Of a stretch of DNA of 64,000 nucleotides, positions 30,127 through 39,156 are shown piece by piece. The notes under the pieces were generated by a model that was not told the DNA's origin, did not search any database, and saw nothing but the letters and a program-made list of their open reading frames with translations. This stretch comes from Cnuibacter physcomitrellae (GTDB taxonomy: Bacteria > Actinomycetota > Actinomycetes > Actinomycetales > Microbacteriaceae): contig NZ_BMHD01000002.1 of NCBI RefSeq assembly GCF_014640535.1, positions 114,842-178,841 on the forward strand, read 5' to 3'. The first letter of the stretch is position 1. Every line of letters starts with the position of its first letter. The translations under genes were made by a program, and so were the position numbers.

Positions 30127-32187
30127 ATGATCGCGGCCGACCCCCTGGCTCGACTCGGAGTGCGACAGACGTCCCACGGCGGCGAGATCCGCGTGTGGAG
30201 CGAGAACGCCACCTCCATCGAGCTCTGCCTCTACGACCACAAGGACCCGAACTGGGTCTTCAAGACCGTGCCGCTCACCCGCGGCGACGGCGGGGTCTGG
30301 AGCCGGCGCTCGCGGAGCCTCTCGCCCGGGCGGCGCTACTCCCTCCGCGTCGACGGACCCGAGGGCCCGACCCACGCCTTCGACCCGTCCCTTCCGCTCC
30401 TCGACCCCTACGCCCGCGCCATCGCCCGCTCCGGACGGGAGCAGTTCCGCAGCGTCGTGGTCGACGAGGAGTTCAACTGGAACGGGGTGGGCAAGCCGAA
30501 CACACCGCTCGACCACACCGTCATCTACGAAGGGCACGTCAAAGGCATCTCACGGCTGAACACGCGCATCCCGGAGCACCTCCGCGGCAGCTACGCCGGT
30601 CTCGCCCACGACACCACGATCGGGTACCTCAAGAGCCTCGGCGTCACCGCGGTCGAGCTGCTCCCGGTGCACGCGTTCACCTCCGAGCAGCGCCTCCAGA
30701 AGCAGGGCCTGGTCAACTACTGGGGCTACAACACCCTCGGCTTCTTCGCCCCGCACGCCGCCTACGCCTCCAAGCAGGCCCAGGCCGAGGGCCCGGATGC
30801 GGTGCTCCGCGAGTTCAAGGGCATGGTGAAGCTCCTGCACGAGGCGGGCCTCGAGGTCATCCTCGACGTGGTCTACAACCACACCGCGGAGGAGGGTCGG
30901 CTGGGTCCGACCACGAGCCTGCGCGGCATCGACAACGCGAGCTACTACCGGCAGACCAGCCGCGGCGACTACATCGACGTCACCGGATGCGGGAACTCCG
31001 TCAACACCTCCGTTCCGGCCGTCTCGAGGATGGTGCTCGACTCGCTGCGCTACTGGGCGAACGAGGTGCAGATCGACGGGTTCCGCTTCGACCTGGCCGC
31101 CACCCTCGGCCGCAACGCCGACCACTACTACGACCACGCGCATCCGCTGCTCGAGGCGATCGTGCACGACCCGGCGCTCGCGGACGTGAAGATGATCGCC
31201 GAGCCCTGGGACGTGGGCATGGGCGGATGGCAGACGGGCAACTTCCCCGACGGGTGGTCGGAGTGGAACGACCGCTTCCGCGACCGGATGCGCAAGTTCT
31301 GGCTGCGCGACGTGAAGTCGATCCGCGAGAACGGCTCCCCCGGCGACGGTGTGGGGATGCTCGCCACCCGGATCGCCGGCTCCAGCAACACCTTCGCGCA
31401 GAACCGCGGACCCCTCGCCTCGATCGACTTCGTCACCGCCCACGACGGGTTCACGCTCGCCGACCTCACCGCGTACAACATCAAGCACAACGTGGGCAAC
31501 GGCGAGAACAACCGCGACGGATCCGACGACAACATGTCGTACAACCACGGCATCGAGGGACCGACGTCGAGCCGCACGATCGAGCAGACCCGGCGGCGCG
31601 CGATGCGCAACCTCATGGGGACCCTCCTGCTCTCGGCCGGCGTGCCGATGATCACCGCGGGCGACGAGTTCGGACGCAGCCAGAAGGGCAACAACAACGC
31701 CTACTGCCACGACAGCGAGCTCACCTGGCTGAGCTGGGATCGCCGCACCTGGCAGAAGGAGCTGTGGCGCACCACGCAGCACCTGCTGCGCCTGCGCCGC
31801 GAGAACCCCGCGCTGCGACCCGTGCGCTACGGCGTCTTCGGCGAGCGGATGCCCGGCGCGAGCCAGATGGACTGGTACGACCTGCACGGCGAGTCGATGT
31901 CGGTGGCGGAGTGGAACGCGCCCGAGAACCGCACGTTGCAGTACGTCGCGGCCTCGACACCTGAGCACGAGGAGTTCAACCGCATCCTGCTCGTCATCCA
32001 CGGCGTGGAGTCCCCCGTCGAGGTCACGCTCCCGCTGCACGAGGGGGTCGAGCACTACGAGCTGCTCTGGGACAGCGCCCAGGAGGCGCCGCCTCAGCAC
32101 CACCACGACGAGGTGCTCCCCCGGTACGCCCCGGGCTCGGTGATCGAGGTCTCCCCCACGTCCCTGCAGCTCTTTCGCGCCCGCTGA
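30127..32187 (+). CDS. glgX: Glycogen debranching enzyme GlgX (paralogue 2)
   Basis: A 686-residue GH13 isoamylase-type debranching enzyme, about 50 residues shorter than the copy at 6774 and clearly divergent. CBM48-like N-terminus (GGEIRVWSENATSIELCLYDH), barrel motifs [32 protein letters not shown] and [11 protein letters not shown], with QKGNNNAYCHDSELTWL as in GlgX/TreX. Catalytic Asp, Glu and Asp are intact. It lacks a ribosome site; ATG 30127 sits at the expected transcription start of the TACTGT promoter, so the mRNA may be leaderless. The genes next to it (nifS-like; MFS) are not glucan genes; glgP-glgE-glgB follow 2-5 kb away. Confidence 0.95.
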   Translation: MIAADPLARLGVRQTSHGGEIRVWSENATSIELCLYDHKDPNWVFKTVPLTRGDGGVWSRRSRSLSPGRRYSLRVDGPEGPTHAFDPSLPLLDPYARAIARSGREQFRSVVVDEEFNWNGVGKPNTPLDHTVIYEGHVKGISRLNTRIPEHLRGSYAGLAHDTTIGYLKSLGVTAVELLPVHAFTSEQRLQKQGLVNYWGYNTLGFFAPHAAYASKQAQAEGPDAVLREFKGMVKLLHEAGLEVILDVVYNHTAEEGRLGPTTSLRGIDNASYYRQTSRGDYIDVTGCGNSVNTSVPAVSRMVLDSLRYWANEVQIDGFRFDLAATLGRNADHYYDHAHPLLEAIVHDPALADVKMIAEPWDVGMGGWQTGNFPDGWSEWNDRFRDRMRKFWLRDVKSIRENGSPGDGVGMLATRIAGSSNTFAQNRGPLASIDFVTAHDGFTLADLTAYNIKHNVGNGENNRDGSDDNMSYNHGIEGPTSSRTIEQTRRRAMRNLMGTLLLSAGVPMITAGDEFGRSQKGNNNAYCHDSELTWLSWDRRTWQKELWRTTQHLLRLRRENPALRPVRYGVFGERMPGASQMDWYDLHGESMSVAEWNAPENRTLQYVAASTPEHEEFNRILLVIHGVESPVEVTLPLHEGVEHYELLWDSAQEAPPQHHHDEVLPRYAPGSVIEVSPTSLQLFRAR

Positions 32188-32217
32188 CCCCGCCCCGCCC
32201 GCTCTCCTCGCCCAACT

Positions 32218-32278
32218 CCTGATCCGTCACTTTCGGCTAGTCCGCGGCCCCCGCACTAGCCGAAAGTGACGGATCAGG
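32218..32278. repeat. Perfect 24-bp inverted repeat between convergent genes
   Basis: Left arm 32218-32241 and right arm 32255-32278 are exact complements (core GATCCGTCACTTTCGGCTAG), separated by 13 nt. It lies 30 bp after the second glgX stop and 10 bp before the end of the MFS gene on the other strand. The arms are far longer than a normal terminator and are AT-richer than the surroundings, so it looks like a palindromic repeat (REP- or MITE-like) that may also terminate both transcripts. No second copy in the window. Confidence 0.8.
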
Positions 32279-32288
32279 CGGGGAGGGG

Positions 32289-33737
32289 TCAGTGGGCGGG
32301 GGCGAGGCGCTCGCGGCCGACGGGCAGGAGGAGCGCGAGGAGCGCCGCGAGCGCCAGGGCGCCCGCGCCGACCGCGACGGCGGGGATCGCGGCGTCGACG
32401 TACCCGGTCGGCGTGAACGACCCGCCCGCCCCGGTGAAGACCGCGGAGAGCACGGCGATGCCGAGCGCGACGCCCAGCTCGCGGAGCGTGGAGTTCGTGC
32501 CCGAGGCCTTCGCGTTGTCGGCCGGGCTCATGTTCGCGAGCACGGCCGTCGAGCTCGGCGCGAACACGAGGCTCATGCCCACCCCGGCGAAGAGGAACGC
32601 GGGGAGCAGGGTCGTGTACGCGACGTCGGCGCTCATCACGAGCGCCAGCCAGCCGATCCCGATCGCCTGCAGCGCGAGCCCTGCCACGATCAGCGCCCTG
32701 GTGCCCACGCGTGGTGCCAGGAGACCTGTGAGCGGCGCGACCACGACCGGGGCCAGCGTCCACGGGATCGTCTGTACGCCCGCCTCGAGCGGACTCGCCC
32801 CCTGCACGATCTGCAGGAACTGGATGAGGATGAACACCGAGCCGAAGGCTCCGAAGCTGAACACGAAGCCCACGATGTTCGCGACGCTGAAGCTGCGGTC
32901 GCGGAACAGGCGGAGCGGCAGCAGCGGGTTCGAGACCCGCGACTCCCACACCACGAACGCGGCGAGCAGCACGGCTCCCAGCCCCATCGACCCGAGCACC
33001 TCGAGGCTCGTCCACCCGGCCTCGTTGCCGCGGACGATCCCGTAGACCACACCCAGCACGCCGATGCCCGCGAGGAGGACGCCCACGACGTCGGCGCGGA
33101 GGCGAGCGCCGAACGAGTTCGGGAGCGCCCACAGCACGAGCGGGATCACGAGGACGCCGAAGGGCACGTTCAGCCAGAAGATCGCGTCCCAGCTCCATCC
33201 CTCGATCACGGCGCCGCCGATGAGCGGTCCGAGAGCCACGCCGAGGCCCGAGATGCCGCCCCAGATCCCGATCGCGAGCGGGCGCATCCGGTCGCTCACC
33301 GAGCCGACGAGCAGCGTCAGCGACAGCGGCATGAGGGCGGCCGCGCCCGCACCCTGGACCGCTCGAGCGGCGATGAGCATCCACGGCTCCGTCGCGACCG
33401 CGCAGAGGGCGGAGGCGACGGTGAAGAGCCCGATGCCGCCGAGGAAGACCGTGCGGCGACCGAAGCGGTCGCCGAGCGCGACCGCGAAGAGCATCAGGCC
33501 GGCGAAGCCCAAGGTGTAGGCGTTCACGATCCATTCGAGCTGCTCGATCGACGCCTCGAGCGACCGGCCGATGACCGGCAGGGCGCTCGTGACGACGAGG
33601 TTGTCGAGCGTCGCCATGAACATCGGCACGGATGCGGCGACGATCGCGAGCCAGACGGGCACGCGCCGCCGGGTCGGGGTCGTCGTGCTCTCGCGTCCTT
33701 CGAGCGCGACGTCGGTCGCGGCTTCGGTCGTCGACAA
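32289..33737 (-). CDS. MFS multidrug exporter, DHA2 (14-TM) family
   Basis: A 482-residue transporter with about 14 hydrophobic helices. Motif A is GDRFGRRTVF after helix 2; the motif-C-like GISGLGVALGPLIGG lies in helix 5; LDNLVVTSALPVIGRSL in helix 1 is the DHA2 D1 motif. Probably exports drugs or toxic metabolites by proton antiport. I chose TTG 33737: GGGGGAAGACC provides an SD 5-8 nt upstream and the protein then starts STTEAATDVALEG. The in-frame ATG at 33782 would place the operator inside the coding region. Divergent from a TetR gene with twin operators between them, so it is probably repressed by it. Confidence 0.9.
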   Translation of the reverse strand: MSTTEAATDVALEGRESTTTPTRRRVPVWLAIVAASVPMFMATLDNLVVTSALPVIGRSLEASIEQLEWIVNAYTLGFAGLMLFAVALGDRFGRRTVFLGGIGLFTVASALCAVATEPWMLIAARAVQGAGAAALMPLSLTLLVGSVSDRMRPLAIGIWGGISGLGVALGPLIGGAVIEGWSWDAIFWLNVPFGVLVIPLVLWALPNSFGARLRADVVGVLLAGIGVLGVVYGIVRGNEAGWTSLEVLGSMGLGAVLLAAFVVWESRVSNPLLPLRLFRDRSFSVANIVGFVFSFGAFGSVFILIQFLQIVQGASPLEAGVQTIPWTLAPVVVAPLTGLLAPRVGTRALIVAGLALQAIGIGWLALVMSADVAYTTLLPAFLFAGVGMSLVFAPSSTAVLANMSPADNAKASGTNSTLRELGVALGIAVLSAVFTGAGGSFTPTGYVDAAIPAVAVGAGALALAALLALLLPVGRERLAPAH

Positions 33738-33766
33738 GGTCTTCCCCCTGTGGTGATCGGTCGTAA

Positions 33767-33817
33767 GTAATCGGATGATCACTTAGCTGAGGCCACAGTA
33801 GGTAATCGACTGATAAC
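33767..33817. promoter_or_regulatory. Twin palindromic operators between MFS and TetR genes
   Basis: Two 16-bp sites, GTAATCGGATGATCAC (33767-33782) and GTAATCGACTGATAAC (33802-33817), share GTAATCG--TGAT-AC. Each is a dyad of the form GTnATCnnnnGATnAC. Their centres are 35 bp apart, and the second site touches the TetR ATG. This fits a TetR dimer controlling both divergent genes, including its own. Confidence 0.75.
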
Positions 33818-34384
33818 ATGTCAAGCGTGATCGAGAAGCGCTCCAGGATGTCGTCCGACGACCGTCGGGATCTCGTGCTCGCGGCGGCGACCTCGGTGTT
33901 CGCGGAGGCCGGCTATCACGGCACGACCACCGACACCGTCGCCCGGGCCGCAGGCGTCAGCCAGCCCTACGTGGTGCGGATGTTCGGCACCAAGGAGAAC
34001 CTGTTCATCACCGTGCTGACACGGGCGCTCGACCTCGTGATGGAGGCGTTCCGCAGCGCGCTCGCGTCACGCTCCCCCGAGACGAGCGTCGAGACGGCGC
34101 TGGGCGACTCGTACTACGAGCTCGCGCAGGACCGCGACGTGCTGCTCTGCCTCATGCACGCCTTCACGATGGGATCGCACCCGGTCATCGGCCCCTGCGC
34201 CCGCGACGGCTTCCTGTCGGTCTTCGAGTTCCTCCGCACCGACGGCGGCATGAGCGCCGCCGAGGCGCAGGAGTTCCTGGCGGGCGGCATGCTCATCAAC
34301 ACCGTGCTCGGGCTGCGGATCCCCGACAACGCCGGGGTGAACCCGTGCGCCGCCGAGGTGACGGACGTGGTGCTCGGCTCCTGA
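33818..34384 (+). CDS. TetR-family transcriptional regulator
   Basis: A 188-residue repressor. The N-terminal HTH: RRDLVLAAATSVFAEAGYHGTTTDTVARAAGVSQPYVVRMFGTKENLF, the canonical TetR three-helix DNA-binding domain (residues about 13-60). The helical ligand domain (GDSYYELAQDRDVLLCLMHAFTMGSHPVIGPC) is seen in a TetR subgroup often next to MFS exporters. ATG 33818 directly follows an operator and has no Shine-Dalgarno; in-frame GTG 33827 and ATG 33848 are alternatives. Its likely targets are the divergent MFS gene and itself. Inducer unknown. Confidence 0.9.
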   Translation: MSSVIEKRSRMSSDDRRDLVLAAATSVFAEAGYHGTTTDTVARAAGVSQPYVVRMFGTKENLFITVLTRALDLVMEAFRSALASRSPETSVETALGDSYYELAQDRDVLLCLMHAFTMGSHPVIGPCARDGFLSVFEFLRTDGGMSAAEAQEFLAGGMLINTVLGLRIPDNAGVNPCAAEVTDVVLGS

Positions 34385-34396
34385 CCGCGCCCCGGC

Positions 34397-36958
34397 TCAG
34401 TGCGCGACCGCGATGAGCCCGAGCTCGGCCTCCGAGGCGAGGTACGCGTGACGCGGCACGATGCGCACGGTGTAGCCGAAGGTGCCCGAGGACGCCAGCG
34501 GCACGGTCCCGGTGTAGACGCGCGCTGCGCCCTCGGCGGACTCGCCCGCCGGGGTCAGGGCGACCGTCGACGTCTCGGTGAGCTCGTCGGCGCTCGTCGC
34601 GTGCCCGTAGACGACCTCGACCGACACGTCGTCGGGGCTGAGCTCACCGAGCTGCACCTGCGCGCGCACGTGGAGCTCCTCGCCCACCTGAGGCGTCTCG
34701 TCGAGCCCGCCGGACTCGACGTGGACGACGGCGACACCCGGCCATCCGGCCCGGATGCGCTCCTTCCAGGCTGAGAGCTCGCGGGCGTGCTCGTAGTCGT
34801 CGGAGGTCATCTGCTCCTCGGCGACCGTCGCCGGCGCGTACAGACGCTCGACGTACTGCCGCACCATCCGCTCGGCCGACAGCTCGGGCGAGAGGGTGGC
34901 GAGGGTGTGCCGGATGGACGCCATCCAGTTCGCCGGGATCCCGTCGGCGTCGCGATCGTAGAACCGCGGGGCCACCTGGTGCTCGAGGAGGTCGTAGAGC
35001 GCCTCGGACTCGAGGCGGTCGCGCTCCTCGGCGTCGGGTGCCCCGTCGGCGGTGGGGATCGCCCATCCGTTGTCGCCGTCGTAGTACTCGTTCCACCAGC
35101 CGTCGAGGATGGAGAGGTTCAGACCGCCGTTCAGCGCCGCCTTCATGCCCGACGTCCCGCACGCCTCGAGGGGGCGGAGCGGGTTGTTGAGCCACACGTC
35201 GGTGCCCGGGTAGAGCGTCTGAGCCATGCCGATGTCGTAGTTGGGCAGGAACACGATGCGGTGGCGCACCTCCGGGTCGGAGGCGAACTGCACGAGCTTC
35301 TGGATGAGGCGCTTGCCCTCGTCGTCGGCGGGATGCGACTTGCCGGCCACCACGAGCTGGATCGGGCGCTCGGGGTTCAGGAGGATCGCCTTCAGCCGAG
35401 CCGGGTCGTGGAGCATCAGCGTGAGCCGCTTGTAGGTCGGCACCCGCCGCGCGAACCCGATGGTGAGGACGTCCGGGTCGAGGAGCCCGTTGAACCACGC
35501 CGGCGGGATCGACGCGGGGTTCTGGGCACGCCAGGCCTCCGTGACGCGACGTCGGGCGTCGAGCACGAGCTGGCGGCGCATGCGACCGCGCACGGCCCAG
35601 AGCTCGCCGTCGCCGACGGCGGGCGACATCCAGTCGGCGGCCGTCGTGTCCTGGGTGCCGAGCCGCTCGCGGGCGAGCTCCTGCAGAGCCGGGTCGACCC
35701 AGGTGGGCGCATGCACTCCGTTGGTGACCGACGTGATCGGCACCTCGGCCTTGTCGAAGCCCGGCCAGAGCCCGTTGAACATGCCCCGGCTCACGTCGCC
35801 GTGCAGCACCGACACCCCGTTGGCGCGCTGCGCCAGCCGCAGGCCCATGACGGCCATGTTGAAGACGTCGGGTGACCCGCCCTCGTAGTCCTCGGCGCCG
35901 AGGGCGAGGACACGATCGACCTCGAGCCCGGGCAGCATGTCGGTCGAGAAGTAGCGCTCGACGAGGGAGCGGTCGAAGCGGTCGATGCCGGCGGGCACGG
36001 GCGTGTGCGTGGTGAACACGGTGCCTGCCCTGACCACCTGGAGCGCCTCGTCGAACGTGAGGCCGTTGCCGATGAGGTCGGAGATGCGCTCGAGCCCCTG
36101 GAACCCGGCGTGCCCCTCGTTGGTGTGGAACACCTCCGGCGGCTCGGTGTCGGTGAGCTCGGCCAGGATGTTCAGCGCCCGCACCCCGCCGATGCCGAGG
36201 AGCATCTCCTGCAGCAGACGGTGCTCGCCGCCGCCGCCGTACAGGCGGTCGGTGACCGAGCGGAGGTCGTCGTCGTTGTCGGGGATGTCGGTGTCGAGCA
36301 GCAGGAGCTTGACCCGCCCGACCTGGGCCTGCCAGATGCGCGCGTAGAGGGCGCGGTCGTCGGGCAGGGCGAGCACGATCTGGGCGGGGCTCCCGTCGGC
36401 CTGGCGGAGCACCGACAGCGGCAGGCCGTCCGGGTCGAGGATCGGGTAGCTCTCGAGCTGCCAGCCCTCGCGGGAGATCGCCTGGTTGAAGTAGCCCGAG
36501 CGGTAGAACAGGCCCACGCCGATGATGGGCACCCCGAGGTCGCTGGCGGCCTTCAGGTGATCGCCCGCGAGGATGCCGAGGCCGCCGGAGTACTGCGGCA
36601 GAGCCGCCGCGATGCCGAACTCCGGCGAGAAGTAGCCGATCGAGGCGGGCTTCGGCCCCTCGAGCTGCTGGTACCAGCGGCCGCCGCCGAGGTAGGCATG
36701 CAGGTCGTCGCGGAGGCTGTTCGCCCAGGCGACGAAGCCCGGGTCGGCGGCGAGGCCCTCGAGGCGCTCGGTGCCGGCGGCGCCCAGCACGGCCACCGGG
36801 TCGCCCTCGGTGGCGGTCCAGACATCGGGTGAGATGTGGGCGAAGATCTGGCGGGTCGGCTCGTGCCACGCCCAGCGCAGGTTGACCGCGAGCTCGCCCA
36901 GAGCCGACAGCGACTCGGGCAGGACGCTCCTGACCGTGAACCTACGGATAGCCCTCAC
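34397..36958 (-). CDS. glgP: Alpha-glucan (glycogen/maltodextrin) phosphorylase
   Basis: An 853-residue GT35 phosphorylase of the compact bacterial/archaeal TIGR02094 type: LPESLSALGELAVNLRWAWHEPTRQIF opening, GYFSPEFGIAAALPQYSGGLGILAGDHLKAASDLG in the N-terminal domain, VHTPVPAG-like TTHTPVPAGIDRF, HTNEGHAGF, and EACGTSGMKAALNGGLNLSILDGWW carrying the PLP lysine. It releases glucose-1-phosphate from glycogen ends. GTG 36958 has GAGGGG 5 nt upstream and the conserved N-terminus. The C-terminal ~110 residues form a beta-rich extension (VEVVYGHATSADELTETS). Divergent from glgE-glgB, so breakdown and synthesis genes face away from a shared control region. Confidence 0.95.
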   Translation of the reverse strand: MRAIRRFTVRSVLPESLSALGELAVNLRWAWHEPTRQIFAHISPDVWTATEGDPVAVLGAAGTERLEGLAADPGFVAWANSLRDDLHAYLGGGRWYQQLEGPKPASIGYFSPEFGIAAALPQYSGGLGILAGDHLKAASDLGVPIIGVGLFYRSGYFNQAISREGWQLESYPILDPDGLPLSVLRQADGSPAQIVLALPDDRALYARIWQAQVGRVKLLLLDTDIPDNDDDLRSVTDRLYGGGGEHRLLQEMLLGIGGVRALNILAELTDTEPPEVFHTNEGHAGFQGLERISDLIGNGLTFDEALQVVRAGTVFTTHTPVPAGIDRFDRSLVERYFSTDMLPGLEVDRVLALGAEDYEGGSPDVFNMAVMGLRLAQRANGVSVLHGDVSRGMFNGLWPGFDKAEVPITSVTNGVHAPTWVDPALQELARERLGTQDTTAADWMSPAVGDGELWAVRGRMRRQLVLDARRRVTEAWRAQNPASIPPAWFNGLLDPDVLTIGFARRVPTYKRLTLMLHDPARLKAILLNPERPIQLVVAGKSHPADDEGKRLIQKLVQFASDPEVRHRIVFLPNYDIGMAQTLYPGTDVWLNNPLRPLEACGTSGMKAALNGGLNLSILDGWWNEYYDGDNGWAIPTADGAPDAEERDRLESEALYDLLEHQVAPRFYDRDADGIPANWMASIRHTLATLSPELSAERMVRQYVERLYAPATVAEEQMTSDDYEHARELSAWKERIRAGWPGVAVVHVESGGLDETPQVGEELHVRAQVQLGELSPDDVSVEVVYGHATSADELTETSTVALTPAGESAEGAARVYTGTVPLASSGTFGYTVRIVPRHAYLASEAELGLIAVAH

Positions 36959-37084
36959 TCGAACCCCTCACTCCTGCGACGGCCAGGCGGCCGTCGGTCG
37001 TCGTCGTCGCCGCGCGTCGTGCGGCACCGCAACCCTACGACAGTCCCGTGACGGCGGTGTGAACGGCAGGTACCTGAGCGTTCC

Positions 37085-37112
37085 TTGCGAGCCCACCCGA
37101 TGTTGGTACGGT
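37085..37112 (+). promoter_or_regulatory. glgE promoter
   Basis: TTGCGA (37085-37090), a 16-bp spacer, and TACGGT (37107-37112) form a -35/-10 pair. The GTG start of glgE at 37120 falls at the expected transcription start, and no ribosome site precedes it, so the transcript is predicted to be leaderless. Confidence 0.6.
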
Positions 37113-37119
37113 CGGTCTC

Positions 37120-39156
37120 GTGGCACGAGTCTCAGAGTCGGAACAGCTCCCGTCGTTCTCGCCGGCGATCGGCCGGATCCCCATCCTCGACGAGCAGCCC
37201 GTCGTCGACGGCGGCCGCTGGCCCGCGAAGGCCTATGCCGGGGAGGTGCTCCCCTTCAGCGCGACCGTGTTCCGCGAGGGACACGACGCGGTGGGCGCCC
37301 ACCTCGAGCTCGAGTCGCCCGCGGGCGTGCTGACGGACGTCCCGCTCGCCCGGGTCCACTCCTGGGACGACCGGTACCGGGCGCTCGCTCAGGTGACCTC
37401 CGAGGGTCCGTGGCGGTTCCGCATCCGCGCCTTCTCCGACGACTTCGCCACCTGGGAGCACAACGCGACGATCAAGATCGCGAACGGCGTCGACGTCGAG
37501 CTGATGTTCACGATCGGCGCCGAGCTGTTCAAGCGCCTCTCGAAGGAGAAGGGGCGTCCCGTCCCGACCAAGGCGCTGTTCAAGACGGTGTCGCAGACCC
37601 TCTCCGACAAGCGGCTCCCGGTCGAGGAGCGGCTGGCCCCCATCCACTCGGAGGAGGTCGCCTCCGCCCTCACCTCACGACCGGCCCAGAGCCTCGTGAC
37701 GTACTCCGAGTGGCATCCCCTCGTCGTGGAGCGCGCCCGCGCGGGCGTCGGCGCCTGGTACGAGCTCTTCCCGCGGTCGGTCGGCGCCGAGCAGGCCGCC
37801 GACGGCACCTGGACCAGCGGCACCCTCCGCAGCGCCGCCGAGCGCCTCCCCGCCGTCGCGGCGATGGGGTTCGACGTCGTCTACCTCCCGCCCGTGCATC
37901 CGATCGGGTCGGCCTTCCGCAAGGGGCGCAACAACACCCTCGACCCGCAGCCCGGCGATCCGGGCTCGCCGTGGGCCATCGGCGGCGCGGCCGGCGGCCA
38001 CGACGCCATCCACCCCGATCTCGGCACGCAGGCCGACTTCGCCGAGTTCGTGGCCGCGGCCGCACGCGAGGGGCTCGAGGTCGCGATGGACTTCGCCCTC
38101 CAGGCCTCGCCCGACCACCCGTGGGTGACCGAGCATCCGGAGTGGTTCACGACGTTGCCCGACGGGAGCATCGCCTACGCCGAGAACCCGCCGAAGAAGT
38201 ACCAGGACATCTACCCGATCAACTTCGACAACGATCCGGAGGGCATCCGTCAGGAGGCACTGCGCATCCTGCTGCACTGGATCGCCTTCGGGGTGAGGAT
38301 CTTCCGGGTCGACAACCCGCACACGAAGCCCGTCGACTTCTGGGAGTGGGTCATCCACGAGGTGAACCGCCGCCACCCCGACGTGGTGTTCCTCGCCGAG
38401 GCCTTCACGCGGCCCGCGATGATGCAGACGCTCGGCAAGGTGGGGTTCCAGCAGTCGTACTCGTACTTCACCTGGCGCAACACCAAGGAGGAGCTCACCG
38501 AGTTCTTCGAGATGCTCGGCGAGTGGGCGCCGTACTACCGGGCGAACCTGTTCGTGAACACGCCGGACATCCTCACCGAGTACCTCCAGTTCGGCGGACG
38601 TCCCGCATACGAGATCCGCGCGATCCTGGCCGCGACGGCATCGCCCTCCTGGGGCGTCTACTCGGGATACGAGCTCGTCGAGAACGTGGCGCGGCCGGGG
38701 TCCGAGGAGAACATCGACAACGAGAAGTACGAGTACAAGCCGCGCGACTTCGCCGCGGCCGAGGCCGCCGGTACGTCGCTCGCCCCCCTCATCACCCGGC
38801 TGAACGCCATCCGTCGTGAGCACGCCTCCCTGCGCGACGTCCGCACGATCGACGTGCACTGGAGCGACGACGACGCCGTCCTCGTCTACTCCAAGCACCT
38901 CGACGCGCGGTTCGCCCCGAGCGGCGAGAGCGACACCGTCCTCGTCGTCGTCAACACCGACCCGCACTCGGTCCGCGAGACCACCGTGCACCTCGACCCC
39001 ACGCGCTTCGGGCTCGAGGCCGACAGCGAGTTCACCGTGCGCGACCTGCTCACCGGTCAGGAGTTCGTCTGGGGCCAGCACGACTACGTGCGGCTCGACT
39101 CGTTCACCCAGCCCGCCCACATCCTCCACGTCCAGCACGAGAGAGGGGACGACTGA
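37120..39156 (+). CDS. glgE: Alpha-1,4-glucan:maltose-1-phosphate maltosyltransferase
   Basis: A 678-residue GH13_3 enzyme that extends alpha-glucan with maltose from maltose-1-phosphate. N-terminal beta domains open with [25 protein letters not shown]. Barrel motifs: [47 protein letters not shown] (nucleophile Asp), [20 protein letters not shown] (acid/base Glu) and [10 protein letters not shown]; length equals the family. The start is GTG 37120 at a predicted leaderless promoter. Its stop overlaps the glgB ATG (TGATG). The genes that usually make its substrate (treS-pep2, glgM/glgC) are not in this window. Confidence 0.97.
   Translation: MARVSESEQLPSFSPAIGRIPILDEQPVVDGGRWPAKAYAGEVLPFSATVFREGHDAVGAHLELESPAGVLTDVPLARVHSWDDRYRALAQVTSEGPWRFRIRAFSDDFATWEHNATIKIANGVDVELMFTIGAELFKRLSKEKGRPVPTKALFKTVSQTLSDKRLPVEERLAPIHSEEVASALTSRPAQSLVTYSEWHPLVVERARAGVGAWYELFPRSVGAEQAADGTWTSGTLRSAAERLPAVAAMGFDVVYLPPVHPIGSAFRKGRNNTLDPQPGDPGSPWAIGGAAGGHDAIHPDLGTQADFAEFVAAAAREGLEVAMDFALQASPDHPWVTEHPEWFTTLPDGSIAYAENPPKKYQDIYPINFDNDPEGIRQEALRILLHWIAFGVRIFRVDNPHTKPVDFWEWVIHEVNRRHPDVVFLAEAFTRPAMMQTLGKVGFQQSYSYFTWRNTKEELTEFFEMLGEWAPYYRANLFVNTPDILTEYLQFGGRPAYEIRAILAATASPSWGVYSGYELVENVARPGSEENIDNEKYEYKPRDFAAAEAAGTSLAPLITRLNAIRREHASLRDVRTIDVHWSDDDAVLVYSKHLDARFAPSGESDTVLVVVNTDPHSVRETTVHLDPTRFGLEADSEFTVRDLLTGQEFVWGQHDYVRLDSFTQPAHILHVQHERGDD

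Noticed and set aside
33738..33782. ATG 33782 as start of the MFS exporter
   Set aside because: It would put an operator inside the coding region and has no ribosome site; TTG 33737 has a GGGGGA site 5-8 nt upstream.
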